A DNA stretch of 64,000 nucleotides, taken from assembly GCF_020740795.1 (NCBI RefSeq), contig NC_067285.1:91843152-91907151 (forward strand). The letters are read 5' to 3'. The notes under the pieces were generated by a model. That model was not told the DNA's origin. It was given only the letters and a program-made list of their open reading frames with translations, and made no database searches. How positions within the stretch are numbered: the first letter of the stretch is position 1; every line of letters begins with the position of its first letter. The translations under genes and the position numbers were made by a program. Source of the DNA: Apus apus (taxonomy: Eukaryota; Chordata; Aves; Apodiformes; Apodidae). This document shows positions 1 to 12,838 of the stretch, piece after piece.

Positions 1-280
1 GCAGGTTCATTGCAGTTGTGTTGAGGAGTCCGATCAGGGGAGGTTTAGGTTGGATATCAGGAAAAGGTTTTTCACCCAGAGGGCAGTCGAGCACTGAAAC
101 AAGCTCTCCGGGGAAGTGGTCACAGCACCAAGCCTGCCTGAGTTCAAGAAGCATTTGGATGATGCTCTCAGGCACATGGTGTGATTCTTGGGGTGCCCAA
201 CATAGGGACAGGAGTTGGTCTTGATGATCCTGATGTGTCCCTTCCAACTCAGCATATTCTATGATTGTATGATTCTATGA
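1..280 (+). repeat. CR1 LINE, 3' end (5'-truncated)
   Basis: This is the terminal part of an avian CR1 non-LTR retrotransposon in the plus direction. It shows the typical 3' region (a GGTTGGATATCAGGAAAAGG-like motif, then a 'gtcctcttccaactcagc'-type end) and finishes in short ATTCTATG/ATTGTATG repeats at about 255-280, the hallmark CR1 3' terminus. The element runs off the window at position 1, so its true start is not visible. The open frames of 68 and 73 codons on either strand here are repeat sequence, not genes. Confidence 0.93.
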
Positions 281-2100
281 AATTAAGCAGCATAGTTAAA
301 CTGAGCTGTCCAGCTTTAAACAGGGCAGCCTAGTTCTTCCTTCCTCACTCTCCCAGCGTTCCCCACCCTTTTCCACTCTGGAAATAATAAAGCCTTTACC
401 TTAAGGAGCCATGCAGGCTCCAGCTGACTACGCGCAGAGCCACCTCAGGTCCCTCTGCTGCTTGCCTGGTGCCAGGACTGCAGCACAGGCACACCTGGGT
501 CTGGCATCACTCCTGTTAAGCCCCAAATCGCTAAGCGCTGAAGAGAAGAGCGTGCTTCAGAAAAGCTTGACTTGCTCTGTAGTGGGATAAGTAGGCTTGT
601 TATCTCTGGCCTCATGCCACTGTTATTAGTGCTGTGTTGTCTCTGGGTAACACTATCTGGATGTCCCTGTGTCACCCTCTCTGGTACCTGTATTATATGG
701 TTCCTGCCATTGTCTGGGATGTTCCAGCTCTTCTGTCTCACCCTGCAATTTCTTTGAGTTGTGCCACTTCTTCTTAATGTATACTGGCCCATTTCAAAGG
801 AGGGAAAATTGGTTTTTACTGTGTCCTTGCGACCTCAGTTGGAGTCTCACAGGGTAGAGTACAGTAGATTGTAATTTCCTGGCCCTCAATAGTAAAAGAC
901 AACTATTCATGAGACATTTTGTACCATGAATAGTTCATCACTGAGAAAAAAAAGTGGAGTGCAGCACATGGAGATTCAGATTTATTTTTTTTTAATGAGA
1001 AACCAGAATAGGAAACTGTGAAGTAGAAGTCTCAGTGTGAGAAAAGACTACAGCTGATTTTCATTTACATGACATTTTTCTGACTTTTTTTTTAAGTAAA
1101 AATGTTTCTGGAGCCATACCAGTTGTCAAGAGGAGTGGCAGACAAAGTAACTGAAGAAGTAGGCACACATCATGCTCTGTGATGAGGTGATTTCCTAGAC
1201 CCAGATCCTGACTCATTCCCCTCTTTGTTGTAATACAAGTGTCCAAGGATGGAAGGATTTTTAAGTAAGAAGCACAAAAGAAACTTGGATGGGCGATACT
1301 GGAAGACCAATGATCTGCTCCCAATCCACATGTGCCACATGGCAAGTCTGCAAATAGATGTTTCAGTACAATTTTGACAGAAGAGTTGTTTGAAAGGCAT
1401 TATTTTCCTTTCTGAAGAACAAAAGCAAAAATCAGATTTCAGTACTTAAACGTGGTCACAAGCAACTTTGGTGGCCCTTTTTGTCCATGGTAGTCTTGTC
1501 ATGGGATTGCAGTAGTGCTTTATGGGATCAAGTCTGGAGACAGTGAAAAAAAAAGTGATAGCACATGCTGTGTATGGCAGAAGGCAAAGGCTCAGCTGGT
1601 AGACAAAGTCTGGGGTCAGAAGCTGCTGGAGTTCCAGAAGGTTGTTTTTTTGCTCACTCTAGAACCTGAAGTTATTGCTGTTAGTTTGAGGCACCTATCA
1701 GCCTCTTGGGGTCTCTCTGAAGCGGTCTGTGGATCTCGTGGGGTACATCAGCAACTGGGCTGCCAGGACTGCCTCTGGTCACACAACCAGACTGTCTGGG
1801 AAGTATCAGTCCTGTCACGCACAAGCAGACCAGCTCTGCTGGGAAAATACACAGAGAGAAAATGCCTACTGAAAAAAGTGCATGGACAGCCTGGGCAGAA
1901 GGGCACCATGGCAGCACAGAAAGGGCAGTAGGAGGAAGGGTTTAGCAGGAGAGAGAAAAAACGAGGTATAGAGAGTTTGGGATGGCAGCATGATACCCAA
2001 AACATCTTTCAAGCAGAGCAGTGGGTGTGAGCATGAAAACCCAAAGAAGCTGTAGGTGTGTAAACTGGCTGTGTCACAGGGCTTGAGGTTCAGAAAGGCA
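281..2100. other. Unique non-coding DNA, no gene seen
   Basis: AT-rich sequence with no recognisable coding exon or repeat. Open frames up to 138 codons (1515-1931, plus) have no recognisable domain and overlap open frames on the other strand. Short homopolymers occur near 985-995 and 1086-1095. Confidence 0.5.
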
Positions 2101-2159
2101 CGTCGGGTGGGCACCTGTCTCCCAAGCAGCAATCCAAGAAGACTGTGCTGCTGCTCCCA

Positions 2160-2420
2160 AAGCTCGGGGCGGCCTGTGCTCACAAGGGAGGTCCTGGCAT
2201 GCCCTGGGCACACCTCCAGCTCTGCTTCGCTGCTTGGCCGGGAGCGCCGCAGCCCGCGTGGCTCCGTGTCCGGGTGCCGGGAAGGGCGGGATGCAGGAAG
2301 CTGGCAGCTCCCGGCCCTGTTCCCTCGGGGCCCGTCCCGCTGCCTGTTCCCAGCGCACACCTAACGCCCACGGATGGCGTTCGGCTGCCTGCAGAGCTCA
2401 GCAAGGGCCGATCTCTTTGA
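2160..2420. promoter_or_regulatory. Small CpG-rich island
   Basis: About 19 CpG dinucleotides fall between roughly 2220 and 2400, against almost none in the flanking kilobases. In vertebrates such unmethylated GC-rich islets commonly mark promoters, first exons or enhancers of genes or lncRNAs. Four or five open frames overlap on both strands here, which is expected in GC-rich DNA with few stop codons; none has a recognisable product. No TATA box or convincing splice donor was seen. A decayed GC-rich repeat is the main alternative. Confidence 0.45.
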
Positions 2421-2910
2421 AAACATGCCTCGGTCACGGTGGGGGATTGCACTGCTGTGTGGGTTTGTTTTTTTTCAGTTGGTGGCGGGTGGTTATGTTG
2501 CCTGCCCAGGAAACCTCAGTATCAGGTATTCCTCAGCCTGGAGAAACTCAAGCCTGTGTTTCCCAGGAGAACAGCCTAATAAGCAGGCTAGCTGTGGGAG
2601 GGGAACTTGGAGCTTGTTGAAGTTGGCTCTTGGCGGAATAAATTAGACATGACTCAAAGGGCCAGGAAGGGAGCAATCAGGGGCAGCTGTGGCTGCAGCC
2701 CGGGGGCTACGGCAGAGCTGGGAGGGGAGTAAAGCTTGGCGTAAGCCCAGCGCCATGGCTGTTTCTGAAACTACAATCCTTGCCTTTTCCTTTTTGAGGA
2801 AATGGTTACAGGACTTTTCTTTGGGAGAGAATTGTTGGAGAGGCATTCAAAATAAATGAATATTCCTAAGTGCATTTCTCCATGAGCATCCCAGGCTCTG
2901 GAGAGGGGTC
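2421..2910. other. Unique non-coding DNA beside the CpG islet
   Basis: No gene is seen. An AATAAA hexamer lies at about 2636-2641, but nothing upstream supports a transcript ending here. Confidence 0.4.
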
Positions 2911-3220
2911 CACAGAAACACAGGATAATGTAGTTCAGAAGAGACTACTGGTTGTCATCCAGTCCAGCCTCTTGCTCAAAGTATGGTCAAGTACAGCAGG
3001 TTGCTCAGGGCCATATCAAGCTGAACTTTGAGTATCTGCACTAATTTAGACTCCACAGCCTCTCTGGGCAACCTCTTCCAGTGTTTGATTAGCCTCACTG
3101 TGAACATTTTTGTCCTTGTATCTAGCCAGAATTTCCTTTGCTGCAACTTGTGGCAACTGCTATTGTCCTTTCACTGTGTACCTCTGAGGAAAACCTGGCA
3201 CTGCCCTTCCTTAGGTAGCT
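2911..3220 (-). repeat. CR1 LINE fragment, old and diverged
   Basis: The minus-strand CR1 3' region is recognisable from the reverse-complement order: a diverged terminal repeat (cacagaaacacaggataatg), 'catccagtccagcctcttgctcaaa', 'ccacagcctctctgggcaacctcttccagtg' and 'cctcactgtgaacattttt'. It is more diverged than the copies at 22.2 and 45.9 kb, so it is probably an older insertion. The right edge is approximate. Confidence 0.85.
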
Positions 3221-6200
3221 GATGGCAGGAGTTAGTGCCCCATTGCCAGGGTTTTGCACTGGATTTGGCATGTGGCGGGCTAAGTATACTATATCCCACT
3301 GAATTTTCATCTGTGGTCTCCATTCCCTTGCAGTTTTCCCCAATTCCTGTTGAAATCTACAACATTGCCTGAGTAAAGAATCATAGGGAGAGTGGCCAGC
3401 TACTATTTTTCATTTAGAGAAACACATGCTTTAAAGCAGGTGGTGTTGAGCAGTTATAAATCACCCTCAGCACCATAAATGTTTCCAAATATAAGCAGAT
3501 ATTCAGGAATTAATGTACAGGGAAATAAAATCTGTTTATTATGTTGTTACTTTATGAAGCTAAACCATTTACTGCTTTGTTTGCTCTATGGGTCCTTTGT
3601 AGGTAGTAGCTGTACACCAGCTGTGTCTGTAGTTCCCTCTATAAGAGGGATCATAGAGATCATAGAGGGAAGATACAGGCTGCAATGTGGAAAAGGAGTT
3701 TCTCCTATTGAGTAAAGATTAAAAGATGTGCTTGACATTGTCCCTCTACGATGCATGCAGAGATTCCTCATCAACTGTGGTATAAACGGGACCAGTCAGC
3801 TCCATTGCCTCTGAATGGGTTCCTTGCTTGTTTGGTAAATGGACTGTGGCCTCAGGAGTGCCTGAGCTGGCTGCTTGTAGGGCTGGAGCAGGTCCAGAAG
3901 GGTCTTGACTGAGCCTGAGCTAATGACTCCCAGTAAACTTGTGTCTGCTCTTTGTGGACACAAAAATGGTTGTTATGCAGGGGCAGCTGAGGTCTACTGA
4001 TGACTATGTTAGGGTGCCTCAGCCCCCTCCTGGGCTGGGGACAACTGCAGTGGTTTGTCTGCCTTTGAACCTGTCAGCTCACACACTTACATACTGTTAC
4101 ATTTAAACTAAAAGTCCTTTTCCATTAAACTAATTTGGTAGTTTTCCATTAAACTTCCAATTTAAAGTAATTAATTATCCATCCCTGTGACCAGAAGAGT
4201 GGAAAGTTGACTGCATGGGCTTTACTTGTGTCTCCTAAGCTTTATCCCTTAAAAGAAGCTGGAAGAAAATCTCAGAGAATGTGTCTGTTAAATGGAGGAC
4301 TGGGGCTTGGTGAGAGTAGCAGAAAATCTTTCCCTTAAAGATAGTGGAGCTGCTTGTGAGAGGAAGAACTTAACAGTGGGAACCTAACAAGACAGTGGAC
4401 TTCATCGCTCCTACTGAACACACACTGTGGAGCCCCAACCAGTAGCTGGCATACTTCACATCTCTGCTGCTGTGGAGTTTTCCAGCTGTCCCATGTCTCA
4501 GCAGCACCTCGCCTTCTGCAGAGTGCTCAACCAGATCATATCTTCCCCTTAATTGCAAGGTTAAAAGCCAGTTTCTCTGCCAGGTGAGTCTGTCAGTGCT
4601 CACTCCCAAATTACTTTGATCACCAGTTTCTGATACTTTGAAGAGTGAGATGTATTTGGTATGATACAAAAAGCAAAGTGAGAATCACAAAGGACGAGAG
4701 ATTACCAGGAATTTTTAAATGACAGGGCCAAAAAACCCTTGTCTACACATGGCTGAGAGTTACAAACTGGTGGTGAAAGGAAGACAATACAGTCTTCATG
4801 ACAGCAAATCCATCAATAACTTACAGCGCTTCTGCCTGTTTGTTTCTTCCTCTCTCCTACATGGGTTAACTTGCTAATGTTTGCTTTAATAGTTTTCTGC
4901 AGAATTTATCAACAGAGGATTAAAAACAAGATTACAGGGCAGCATTGGTTTGCTTCTTGTGGTAACCAGTGGCTGCTCTATACTTAAGGCGTTTGCATGT
5001 CCAGGTTTAACTCACAATATATGCAAGCACTCGACAGCAGTCTTTTCTTCAGACTCTCTGTCTGAGATGATTCAGCATGGAAAGATGCAGTCTCTAATAC
5101 TAGATTTTTCTTCTTGAGCCAGAACTTTTTAACTCCTCAAAGAAACCCAACCCCATATTAATATAACACTCAATTACAAATGCTCTTCCGTGACGTACTG
5201 TTCTGAACGCATTCAGAATATTAAATTAGCTTTTGCGGTGCTTTGAGCTGTTGCTTGGACCTGCGTGTTCCCTAGAGATGTCAGCCCTGTTGTTAGAGAT
5301 GGCAATGGTCTGGCACAAGATATGACAACAGAACCTACTGTTCTCTTTTACTGTCACCCCCAACTCTTTGACCACTTAAACTTGTGCTGATGAACCAGAA
5401 GCCTGTTGCCAAACAGTCTTAGGAGCCCCACAAGATTGGCCAAGCACACTTGCTTGCTGACATGGAGAACATCATAGGTGAACTGTCTCAGAAAAATGAG
5501 AATAAAAGATATGATACAAAAATACCTTTTTGGTAATAAGTGCACAGTTATGCCTGCTTTGTTTCAGAGAAATAAATGTGGTATTTACATGGGTTCTTCT
5601 GCTACTCTTTTCTAAATTAAACCATCACCTGTGCAGTTTCCTGTACCAACACACAGTTGTTTTCTCAGGAAATATGTTGGGTACTGAATACAATTAAAAT
5701 ATCAGTTTGACAAAACAAAGACTCTTAAAAAAGGAACTGGATGTACAAAGACACATGTTGTTAGGCCACATTCTTTCTAAGAGTAGCATCTGGGTTGCTG
5801 ATGACACATGGGGTTAGAAAAATAATCGGCTACATCTCCAAGGAACATTCACTTCTTCTGCATTTGATTCTTTTGGGCATCCATCTATATACAGAATTTA
5901 ATTCTTTAAATCTAGTAGAACAGCTGAGTTTCTTTCACGTAATTTTTCAAGTCATAAAGCCAGGAGACTGTGGGTTTGTTTTACACTTTTCCACAGGACA
6001 AGAAGAATTTTAGTGGGCATGATCTTTAAGACAAAGGATGATTTCAAGTAATTTGTATTAAAAGGTCTGGTGAAACATCCCCAAATGCTTCCTCTGTGTA
6101 TTGACCCCTGCAATTTCAAAAGTAGTATAGCTTGGGCCAAAGGGCTGGGGTACTGTTAAAGCAAGAATGTGTGTACTTTTACCTGAGCTACAATAAAACC

Positions 6201-7752
6201 AGTGGCTAGTTGTGAATATATTGGCAAGGGTTAGTTTTGTATCTCCCTGGGACCACCTCCTAAGCATTTTTTCCAGATCTGAATGATGCTCTGACTACCT
6301 TTAATGCCTCTATAGCACCTTTGCTTCTCCCTCACCCCCCACCTCACAAATATTTAGATTGCTGCCAAGCTCTATTTTGCTTTCACTGAGTGCATTACTC
6401 CTCAAATTTCCTTAATGCAGCATGTAGCATGTGCTAATGTACTTAGCCTGTGCCCTTGCTTTCAGCCAGGAAATCTGCCCTGCTCTTCCCTCAGAGGTTC
6501 TTGCCTCCAATGCAGAGGTTCCATGGCTGCTCAGGAACAGCTGCTGAGCTGCCATAAATTAGGGGCAGGTGGATTAAGGGAAATTGAAATGGATCCTGGT
6601 TTCCTCCAAACTTGAGTGGTGAGGGAGCATCATATGCTGCTGAGCTATCCCTGAAGCAAGAGGAAGAACTACCAAGAGAAAGCCAGGACAGAAAGCTAGG
6701 AGTGGAAACCACGAACATTGTTCCAAACTAAGCCATCATTACCAATGAGTCACATATGTGTAATGATGCTCATTATAGAAGAAAAAAAAAAAAAATAGGG
6801 GCAATAAGAATGAAGTGTGTCTAAAAATTGTGCATAAGTTCAGGAAAGAGCTACTAGCTTCATGGCTGCTTCTGTGGAAGTTGAAAGCTAGAACTGCAGC
6901 TAGAAATAAGTGAAAAGTGGTTTTTCATTATTTTCTAGAACTCAAAAAGTAACCATTTGGGGTATTTAACTTCTTCAAATTGTGAAAAATTTTGCAAGCT
7001 CAAAACTCTAGTTTTAAATTTTCTTCCTTTTAATTTCTTCTTTTTCCAGTCAGTACAAGAAGGTAATTGCAGGCAGGTTAAGCTTTTTCTTCCCCCTTGC
7101 AACAAGCAAATGCAGATTTTTTTTTTTTTTATTGTTCTGTAACTTTTCTAAACTTTCTCAGATTTGTAAAAATTTAAGTGGCAGAAAGGAAAATGAAATT
7201 AGCAGATGTTACTCTGTCATTACTCAAAACTCCTCATGTTCCCACAGTAATTCTTCCCAGTATGAGGAAGCTTTGAGAGGCTGCAGAATGATAAAGCAGG
7301 AGAAAGAAAACTGAAAAATAAACAAAACAAAAACAGACAAACCCAAAACAAATTAAAAGCTTTTTTTAACACTAGTTTTCCTTTTGTAATAGTTTAATGG
7401 ATGCTGAGGCAAGAATGGCCTCATAACATTTGAAAAAATCTGAAATGGAAAAATGTCTTATCTTACTAGAAATGTTTTTAGAAACCTATGAGTTTTAAAG
7501 GGCACTGATTAAAATTTCTATGAATTCAACTAAAAATCTATGGCCCTCATAATAAACATAGATCAGAACCACTCTTCTTCTGCTCATGCCTATCCAAGTT
7601 GTTTAGAGTCTGTTAGAAACATATAATTATGCTAGAAGACACAAGTGTATTTCTAACATTTTCTGGATGCTATGGTTGTTGACTATGATGGGTAGTGCAT
7701 TAAGCCCCAAAAATACTGTTCATATTTTATTTTGTTCCAGTTGTTGTGTACT

Positions 7753-7816
7753 GATATATACACACACACATCTACAGACATATGTATTTATATGTATGTT
7801 TGTGTGTGCATATCTG
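7753..7816. repeat. Interrupted (TA)(CA)/(TG) microsatellite
   Basis: Alternating purine-pyrimidine sequence: a TATACACACACACA part, a TATGTATTTATATGTATG middle, then GTGTGTGCATA. The CA and TG parts are partly complementary, so it could fold back on itself. Confidence 0.8.
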
Positions 7817-8017
7817 TAAAAGAACTACGAACCTCTCCCTAGATTAGAAACTAATGTCAGAGAGTACTACCTGTTTTAGGCAAGTGAAGACAGGTGTCAG
7901 TCTCTTTCTACGTTCTTCTTTTGCACTTTCAGCTTCTTGCTTTGTGGTTCTAGGTTGCAAATCTGGGAGAAGCCCAGAACTTGAGAGATTGGGAAGGTGG
8001 GGGTTTGGGTTTTGGTG

Positions 8018-8068
8018 TGTTTGTTTTGTTTTGTTTTATTTTGGGGTTTTTTTTCTTTCTTTCTAGAA
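8018..8068. repeat. (TTTTG)n and T-rich simple repeat
   Basis: Several consecutive TTTTG units are followed by a T-run and a TTTC repeat. This is low-complexity DNA. Confidence 0.8.
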
Positions 8069-10080
8069 TTTTGAAACAAAGTTCCATGTGTCCATACTGA
8101 GATTTTTAGGGGGCAATAGTGAACTCTAAACAACATCTGAGATGCCCTTATGCTGAAATAACAAGGTATAGTGTGAAACAACTGAACCAGTGCATACTTG
8201 CAGTTACTGTAATTTCTTCCCATTGCCTTCAGAAAGCTTTAGATAGCTTAAAAATACTCACTTACTATGTAATTTGCATGCAGCTGAAAACAAGGGAGGG
8301 AGGGAGAAAACCCCCTAAAACTTCAATGTGTGAATCAAAAAACAGAAACAAATGCCAGTTGCAGTCAAATGCCAATTTTCATCCTTACTTTTTCTCTTTG
8401 TTCTCATCTCAGCTGGCATAGAAACAGCCTTGGCAATTATGTAGTTTTGTTTCTGACTTTTGAAGTCAGTCTAATGTCCTCAGTCTTACCAGATAACATC
8501 CTCAGTCTCCTATATAGCTGTACCTCCTGATAGGTTTGTGGATTTGAATATGAGGGAGTCAAGAGCCTGAGAGAGCCTGGTATGTTATTGAGTCCAGAGT
8601 CTTTCACAATATTTCTAGTCTAACCTGAAATGGATGGTATTAGAAATTGCAGAGGAATGCCTGCTCCTAAGGAGTTTCCAGGGAGAATTTGCAAATGTTG
8701 GATTTAAAATCCCAGAAGACTGGAAAATACACTTTTTTTTGTGCCTGCTCTATGGTAGAACCCAATTAGATACGCTTGTTATCATTTCAAGACATTATGC
8801 TGCTCTTCTTTTTGACCTCCTTGCATTTCTGCAGTTCAAAACAATCATGTACTTCTTGTAGTTGGCATTAGAGATTTTTCCATCTTATTCTTGTTCTTCT
8901 TGTTCCTTCTGGCAGCAAGCAGAGCTTTGCAGTAGCCTGAGAAGGATGTGCAACTGCTCCTGACTGAGCAGCCCTGGCCTCACACAACCTGGAATGCCAT
9001 GGGGTTTTTGACAGGATTAGTACCAACACTCCTGCAACTGATTTAATATCAGCTGAGCAGCTTTTTCTTAAACAGTCCTGGTATTGTGGAAATGTTCACA
9101 CTCAGCCTTTATCTCACCAAAAATTGCCAAACAAAAGAGTGGCCTCTACTGCCTGAAGTCAAGCCTGAAAGAATTCAGTATCTGCACCTTTGTGAACCAC
9201 TTCTGACCTTCTAGTGATGTGATTATGTTGACAACTGGTACAATTTATTCACCCCTCTTGTGAAGTTGAATTTAATAAATACCTGGGCTTATTCCACTTG
9301 TCTGTTAGGAGGAGCTTCTGTCAGAAGAAAGTAGTTTGAAAAATTAAGAATTAATTGCAATTATATATGGAAAGAGAGTTCACATTTGGTCCTGCACATA
9401 GTGAGTTATATATCTGTTCTTCAAGTGATGATGAACAATGTTTCTAGAGATGAGCACTGGCCTCAGGAAAACTCAAACACCATTGACTACAATGTTGTAC
9501 CTGGGGTGAAGCTTTTAAGGAAGGTATCAATAGCAAAATAGTTAAAATAGACCACTGTAAGCCTGGGGATGGTAACTGGACTTAAAATTCAATGGGGAGT
9601 CTGCATAAAGAAACAGCATCAACCTTCTTGTCAACCCATATTTATCAATGGCTGGGCTGCTCTATTGCACCAGCTGGGATTTCTTCATTGTATCAGGTGT
9701 AATATACTGGGAACCATGACAGGACTGGATGCTATGGTCAAGTCTAAGTGTTTGGTTCTTTTAACTCACTAGCAGAAAAGGCATATCTTCTTTCAGGTGT
9801 TAAAATTTCCAGCAGCAAAGGGAAGCTGAGAAGTTGCATGCTGTTTTGATGCCTCAGTGGCTGCAGCACTATGAAAAGTTACCTCTGTCAAAGACAAGGA
9901 GTCACAGTGCTTCTATGATGATTTATCTGACAGTGGAAGGACTGAGAATATGTAAGGAATGGGTTGGGAAAGGAAAAGCATGATTGCCCCATTAAAATAC
10001 TGTCTCCAATAAAGAAATCCTCATTGGTGTACGTGTACTCAGCTTTCTACGTGCATCAGGTTTGAATCTTTACTACTGAA

Positions 10081-10707
10081 ATGTGTCGAGTGCAAAATTA
10101 TTTTAATGGAAGAAAAATTTATCCTATTATATGGATGTTTATTGGTCTGCATAAAGAAACACCTGAGGGCAGAGTTGGTATAAAATTAGGACAGTCAGTG
10201 ATGACGAGTCTATTTTCCTGTTCAGTGTTTTCAAGAAGTATTTATAAGAACAGATGGTGGGCAGCAGCAGAACATGTTCGGTTTTATCAAGACATTTGGC
10301 TAACAAGCACAGACTGAAATGCATTTCTTTCCTTCTCAACTTAATTTTAATTAGAGGCAAAAGGTGTGGTAGTCTCATTGTCTGGAGGCGTATGTGCAAT
10401 ATTGTCTTGGTTGGGCAGGACTGGGTGGGAGAGAATATCGCTGCCACTAATGAAGGGTGGTGCATATCTGTGCAATCTCTATTTTTTTTATTGTCTGGTA
10501 ATCTAAAAGATGCAAATTCCAAATGTGCTATTGCACAACATACACAGAGACACACCGAGGCTATACTTTCGGTTAGTCGGAGAACAAAAACATGACTACA
10601 AAATATGTAAAAGTAATACCATGTCACTGGAGAAGAAAGACTTTTTAACAAATAGTGGTACATGCATTTATTACCTTGAGGGGGAATTTTCAAAGCTACC
10701 TGTGTAA
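10081..10707. other. Possible conserved non-coding block
   Basis: This stretch keeps more CpGs than its surroundings (near 10087, 10206, 10279, 10388, 10440, 10557, 10569 and 10578) and is high in complexity with no repeat signature. Frames are open on both strands, including 184 codons on the minus strand (10139-10693) and 113 on the plus strand (10254-10595). The predicted proteins have no domain I recognise and are rich in Cys, Leu and Ser, like random translations. Preserved CpGs and few stops on both strands could mean a conserved regulatory element, an unknown exon, or chance. Confidence 0.2.
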
Positions 10708-12290
10708 CTTAGCGGTCTCTGGGACTCCTTTTGAAAATCTCACTTATTAACTAGTTATTTTGGACTTCATATACTCTCTCCTTAAGGACATCAAAGTGTT
10801 CTGGAAATAGTAATTAAGGATCATATGCTCTAACCAGGTCTTTTCCTATACCTTAGTTATCTCTGGTCATATTTAAGCTTTTTTGCAGAGCTGCATGTGC
10901 AGGTGATGATGTGCCTTTTGTCCTTTACCAGCCTGCCAAGCCTTGACCCAGAGCTGCTTTTCCTGCTCTTGCACACCACAGAGGCAGGTGGGGAGGGTGC
11001 CACTATTGGGCTGATCCCGAAAGGAAACGTGGAAATGGCATTTGTACCCTGTGTAGCCCTGGCATAGCACTGTGTGCTCCCTCTCTTGTGTATGGGTTAT
11101 GAAAATATTCAAAGTGCCTTCATCTCATAAATATGCATCTGTTAAGAGCTGTGTGCTTCTAAGATTCTCTGTGAGAAGCTAAGCTGTCACATGCTTTGTC
11201 ATCGCAGTCCTCCTGAAGGTGGCTGTAGGATATACCCACCACAAAGAACGGTCATAATATTTAGGCAGAGTACTTTCTAACTATAGGTCTGCCACTGACT
11301 TCAAGTTTTTGCTTCACATGACCATAGGACTTTAAACCCATTAAATAATTTATTTTCTAAGAGCTTATTGAAGATTTTCCCTTACTGACTGAAGTTCATT
11401 TCTTGAGAACTATTTTAAGGACTTTTATCAGGCTACTGGCTGTAAAAAGACAACACAGCTTTATCAGTCATTCCTTTACAACCTTTTAGTCACTGCTCTT
11501 TTGAAGAAAGTTCAGTCCACCAGGGAAAGCTACTGGTCTTACGTCTCTTTATGACAAGGAACTTGCTTTTGCATCTCTTGGTGAGTACAAATCTCAGATT
11601 TACAAGAAGTGGCAGGCTGCATGCACTGTGCTGTGTTTTGCCACTAGCTGGTGGGGGGAAAGCCCCAGCGGCGGGGGGGGGGCACAGGCAGGAAGGTCCC
11701 TGCTGCCTGGACCCTGAGTCTCAGGGCAGGAGGTTTCCTGCACATTGCTTGAGTGGGAGTACTGAGGTTTGGTGCCCATGCACAGCCATCAGCCTCACAC
11801 AAGTTGCATCAGCCGCTTAGCAGGATTAATGTTCTGGTCTTTATGGTCTGCCAGGTGAATGATATGTGGCCTGTGTGGTGCATCACAATACATAGGTGCT
11901 CAATAAACCATGGTGGTTTGTTTAATAATATATAGTTTCAAACTTTAAGTACATAGTTAAGTGTTGGCAAGGGGGACTGATAAAAATCCTGATTACCAGA
12001 TATGTCAGAGTAGTGAAAAGAGAATAATCCAATTTCCATCACTTTCTCATTTCATTATAGATGTTTCCAAATATCAGATACATGACTGAACCTTGGAAAT
12101 GCTGGAGGGGAAGGCAGACACATTTTCTTGTGATGACAGTGTTTTGGGAAGTGCTAGTCTTTGATGGTCTGCAGTAAACCAGGGGCAGTAGAGAAATCAA
12201 GGCCAGCCTCTGAAAAGATAGATGCACAATATTCCTAATATCAAGCTGCCTGTAATTACCAAACCATCAGAATACTCTGTTGCTTACCTG
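10708..12290. other. Unique non-coding DNA
   Basis: No gene or repeat family was recognised. A G10 run lies at 11673-11682 inside a short GC-rich patch (about 11640-11720). Confidence 0.45.
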
Positions 12291-12291
12291 T

Positions 12292-12838
12292 AGTGGTTAC
12301 CTGAGCTGTTAAAAGACCAATGATAACAGAAAACAAGCTAAAGACAGATCAGAAAGTTTTCTGATTTTCAGCCTTCAACTTCCCTAGTTTTGCAGTGGGA
12401 GGGGATACTATTTAAATAATGTCTGTGTATTAAGATATGGGTAGGCACATAAGCTTGTCCCTGTGCAAAGTTTTTACACACTTAGCACAATGCTGCCAAG
12501 ATCCTTAGGCAGTGCATGTTGCTTTGTGATGCTGGATCAGCAAACCCAGGTGATTATTGCAGGTGAGCGTCTCATCCTCTGAGGAGTTGTTACACGAGTT
12601 GGTGCCTGCAACTCCAGCACCAAACTAGGTGCAGAGGCAGAGCTGAACTCTTCCCTAAGTGCTATCCCATGGGCCCTTCTGAAAGACAGTACCACTCTCC
12701 TCTGAGAGAAAGGATTTTACTCATGGAGAGGTAACACCTGGCTCACTTGTCCCTTCCTCTGGATCTGTACTCGAGGAGCACAGAGCTGGGGAGTCTCCAA
12801 TAAACTGCTGCTGTTCTGGGAACCCCCTAATTGTTAAC
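12292..12838 (+). repeat. Weak LTR-like segment
   Basis: The segment begins TGTAGTGG and could end in TTGTTAACA. It contains a TATA-like TATTTAAATA at about 12410 and a CCAATAAA polyadenylation-type signal at about 12796-12803, followed by CTGCTGCTGTTC. Its 3' half is richer in G+C than the flanks. The TATA-to-AATAAA distance of roughly 390 bp is long for an LTR and I see no target-site duplication, so this is only a suggestion. Confidence 0.15.

Larger units (their letters stand above)
3221..10080. other. Long unique AT-rich non-coding block
   Basis: Nearly 7 kb without a supportable gene. Simple sequence only: A14 at 6782-6795, T14 at 7117-7130, a TA/CA/TG microsatellite at 7753-7816 and a T/G-rich tract at 8018-8068. 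Open frames stay at or below 108 codons and show no domains. A 99-codon minus frame at 4370-4669 was inspected and not recognised. Confidence 0.5.

Noticed and set aside
10139..10693. 184-codon minus-strand frame as a gene
   Set aside because: No recognisable domain or splice context, and the opposite strand is also open. It is kept only as a possible conserved block.
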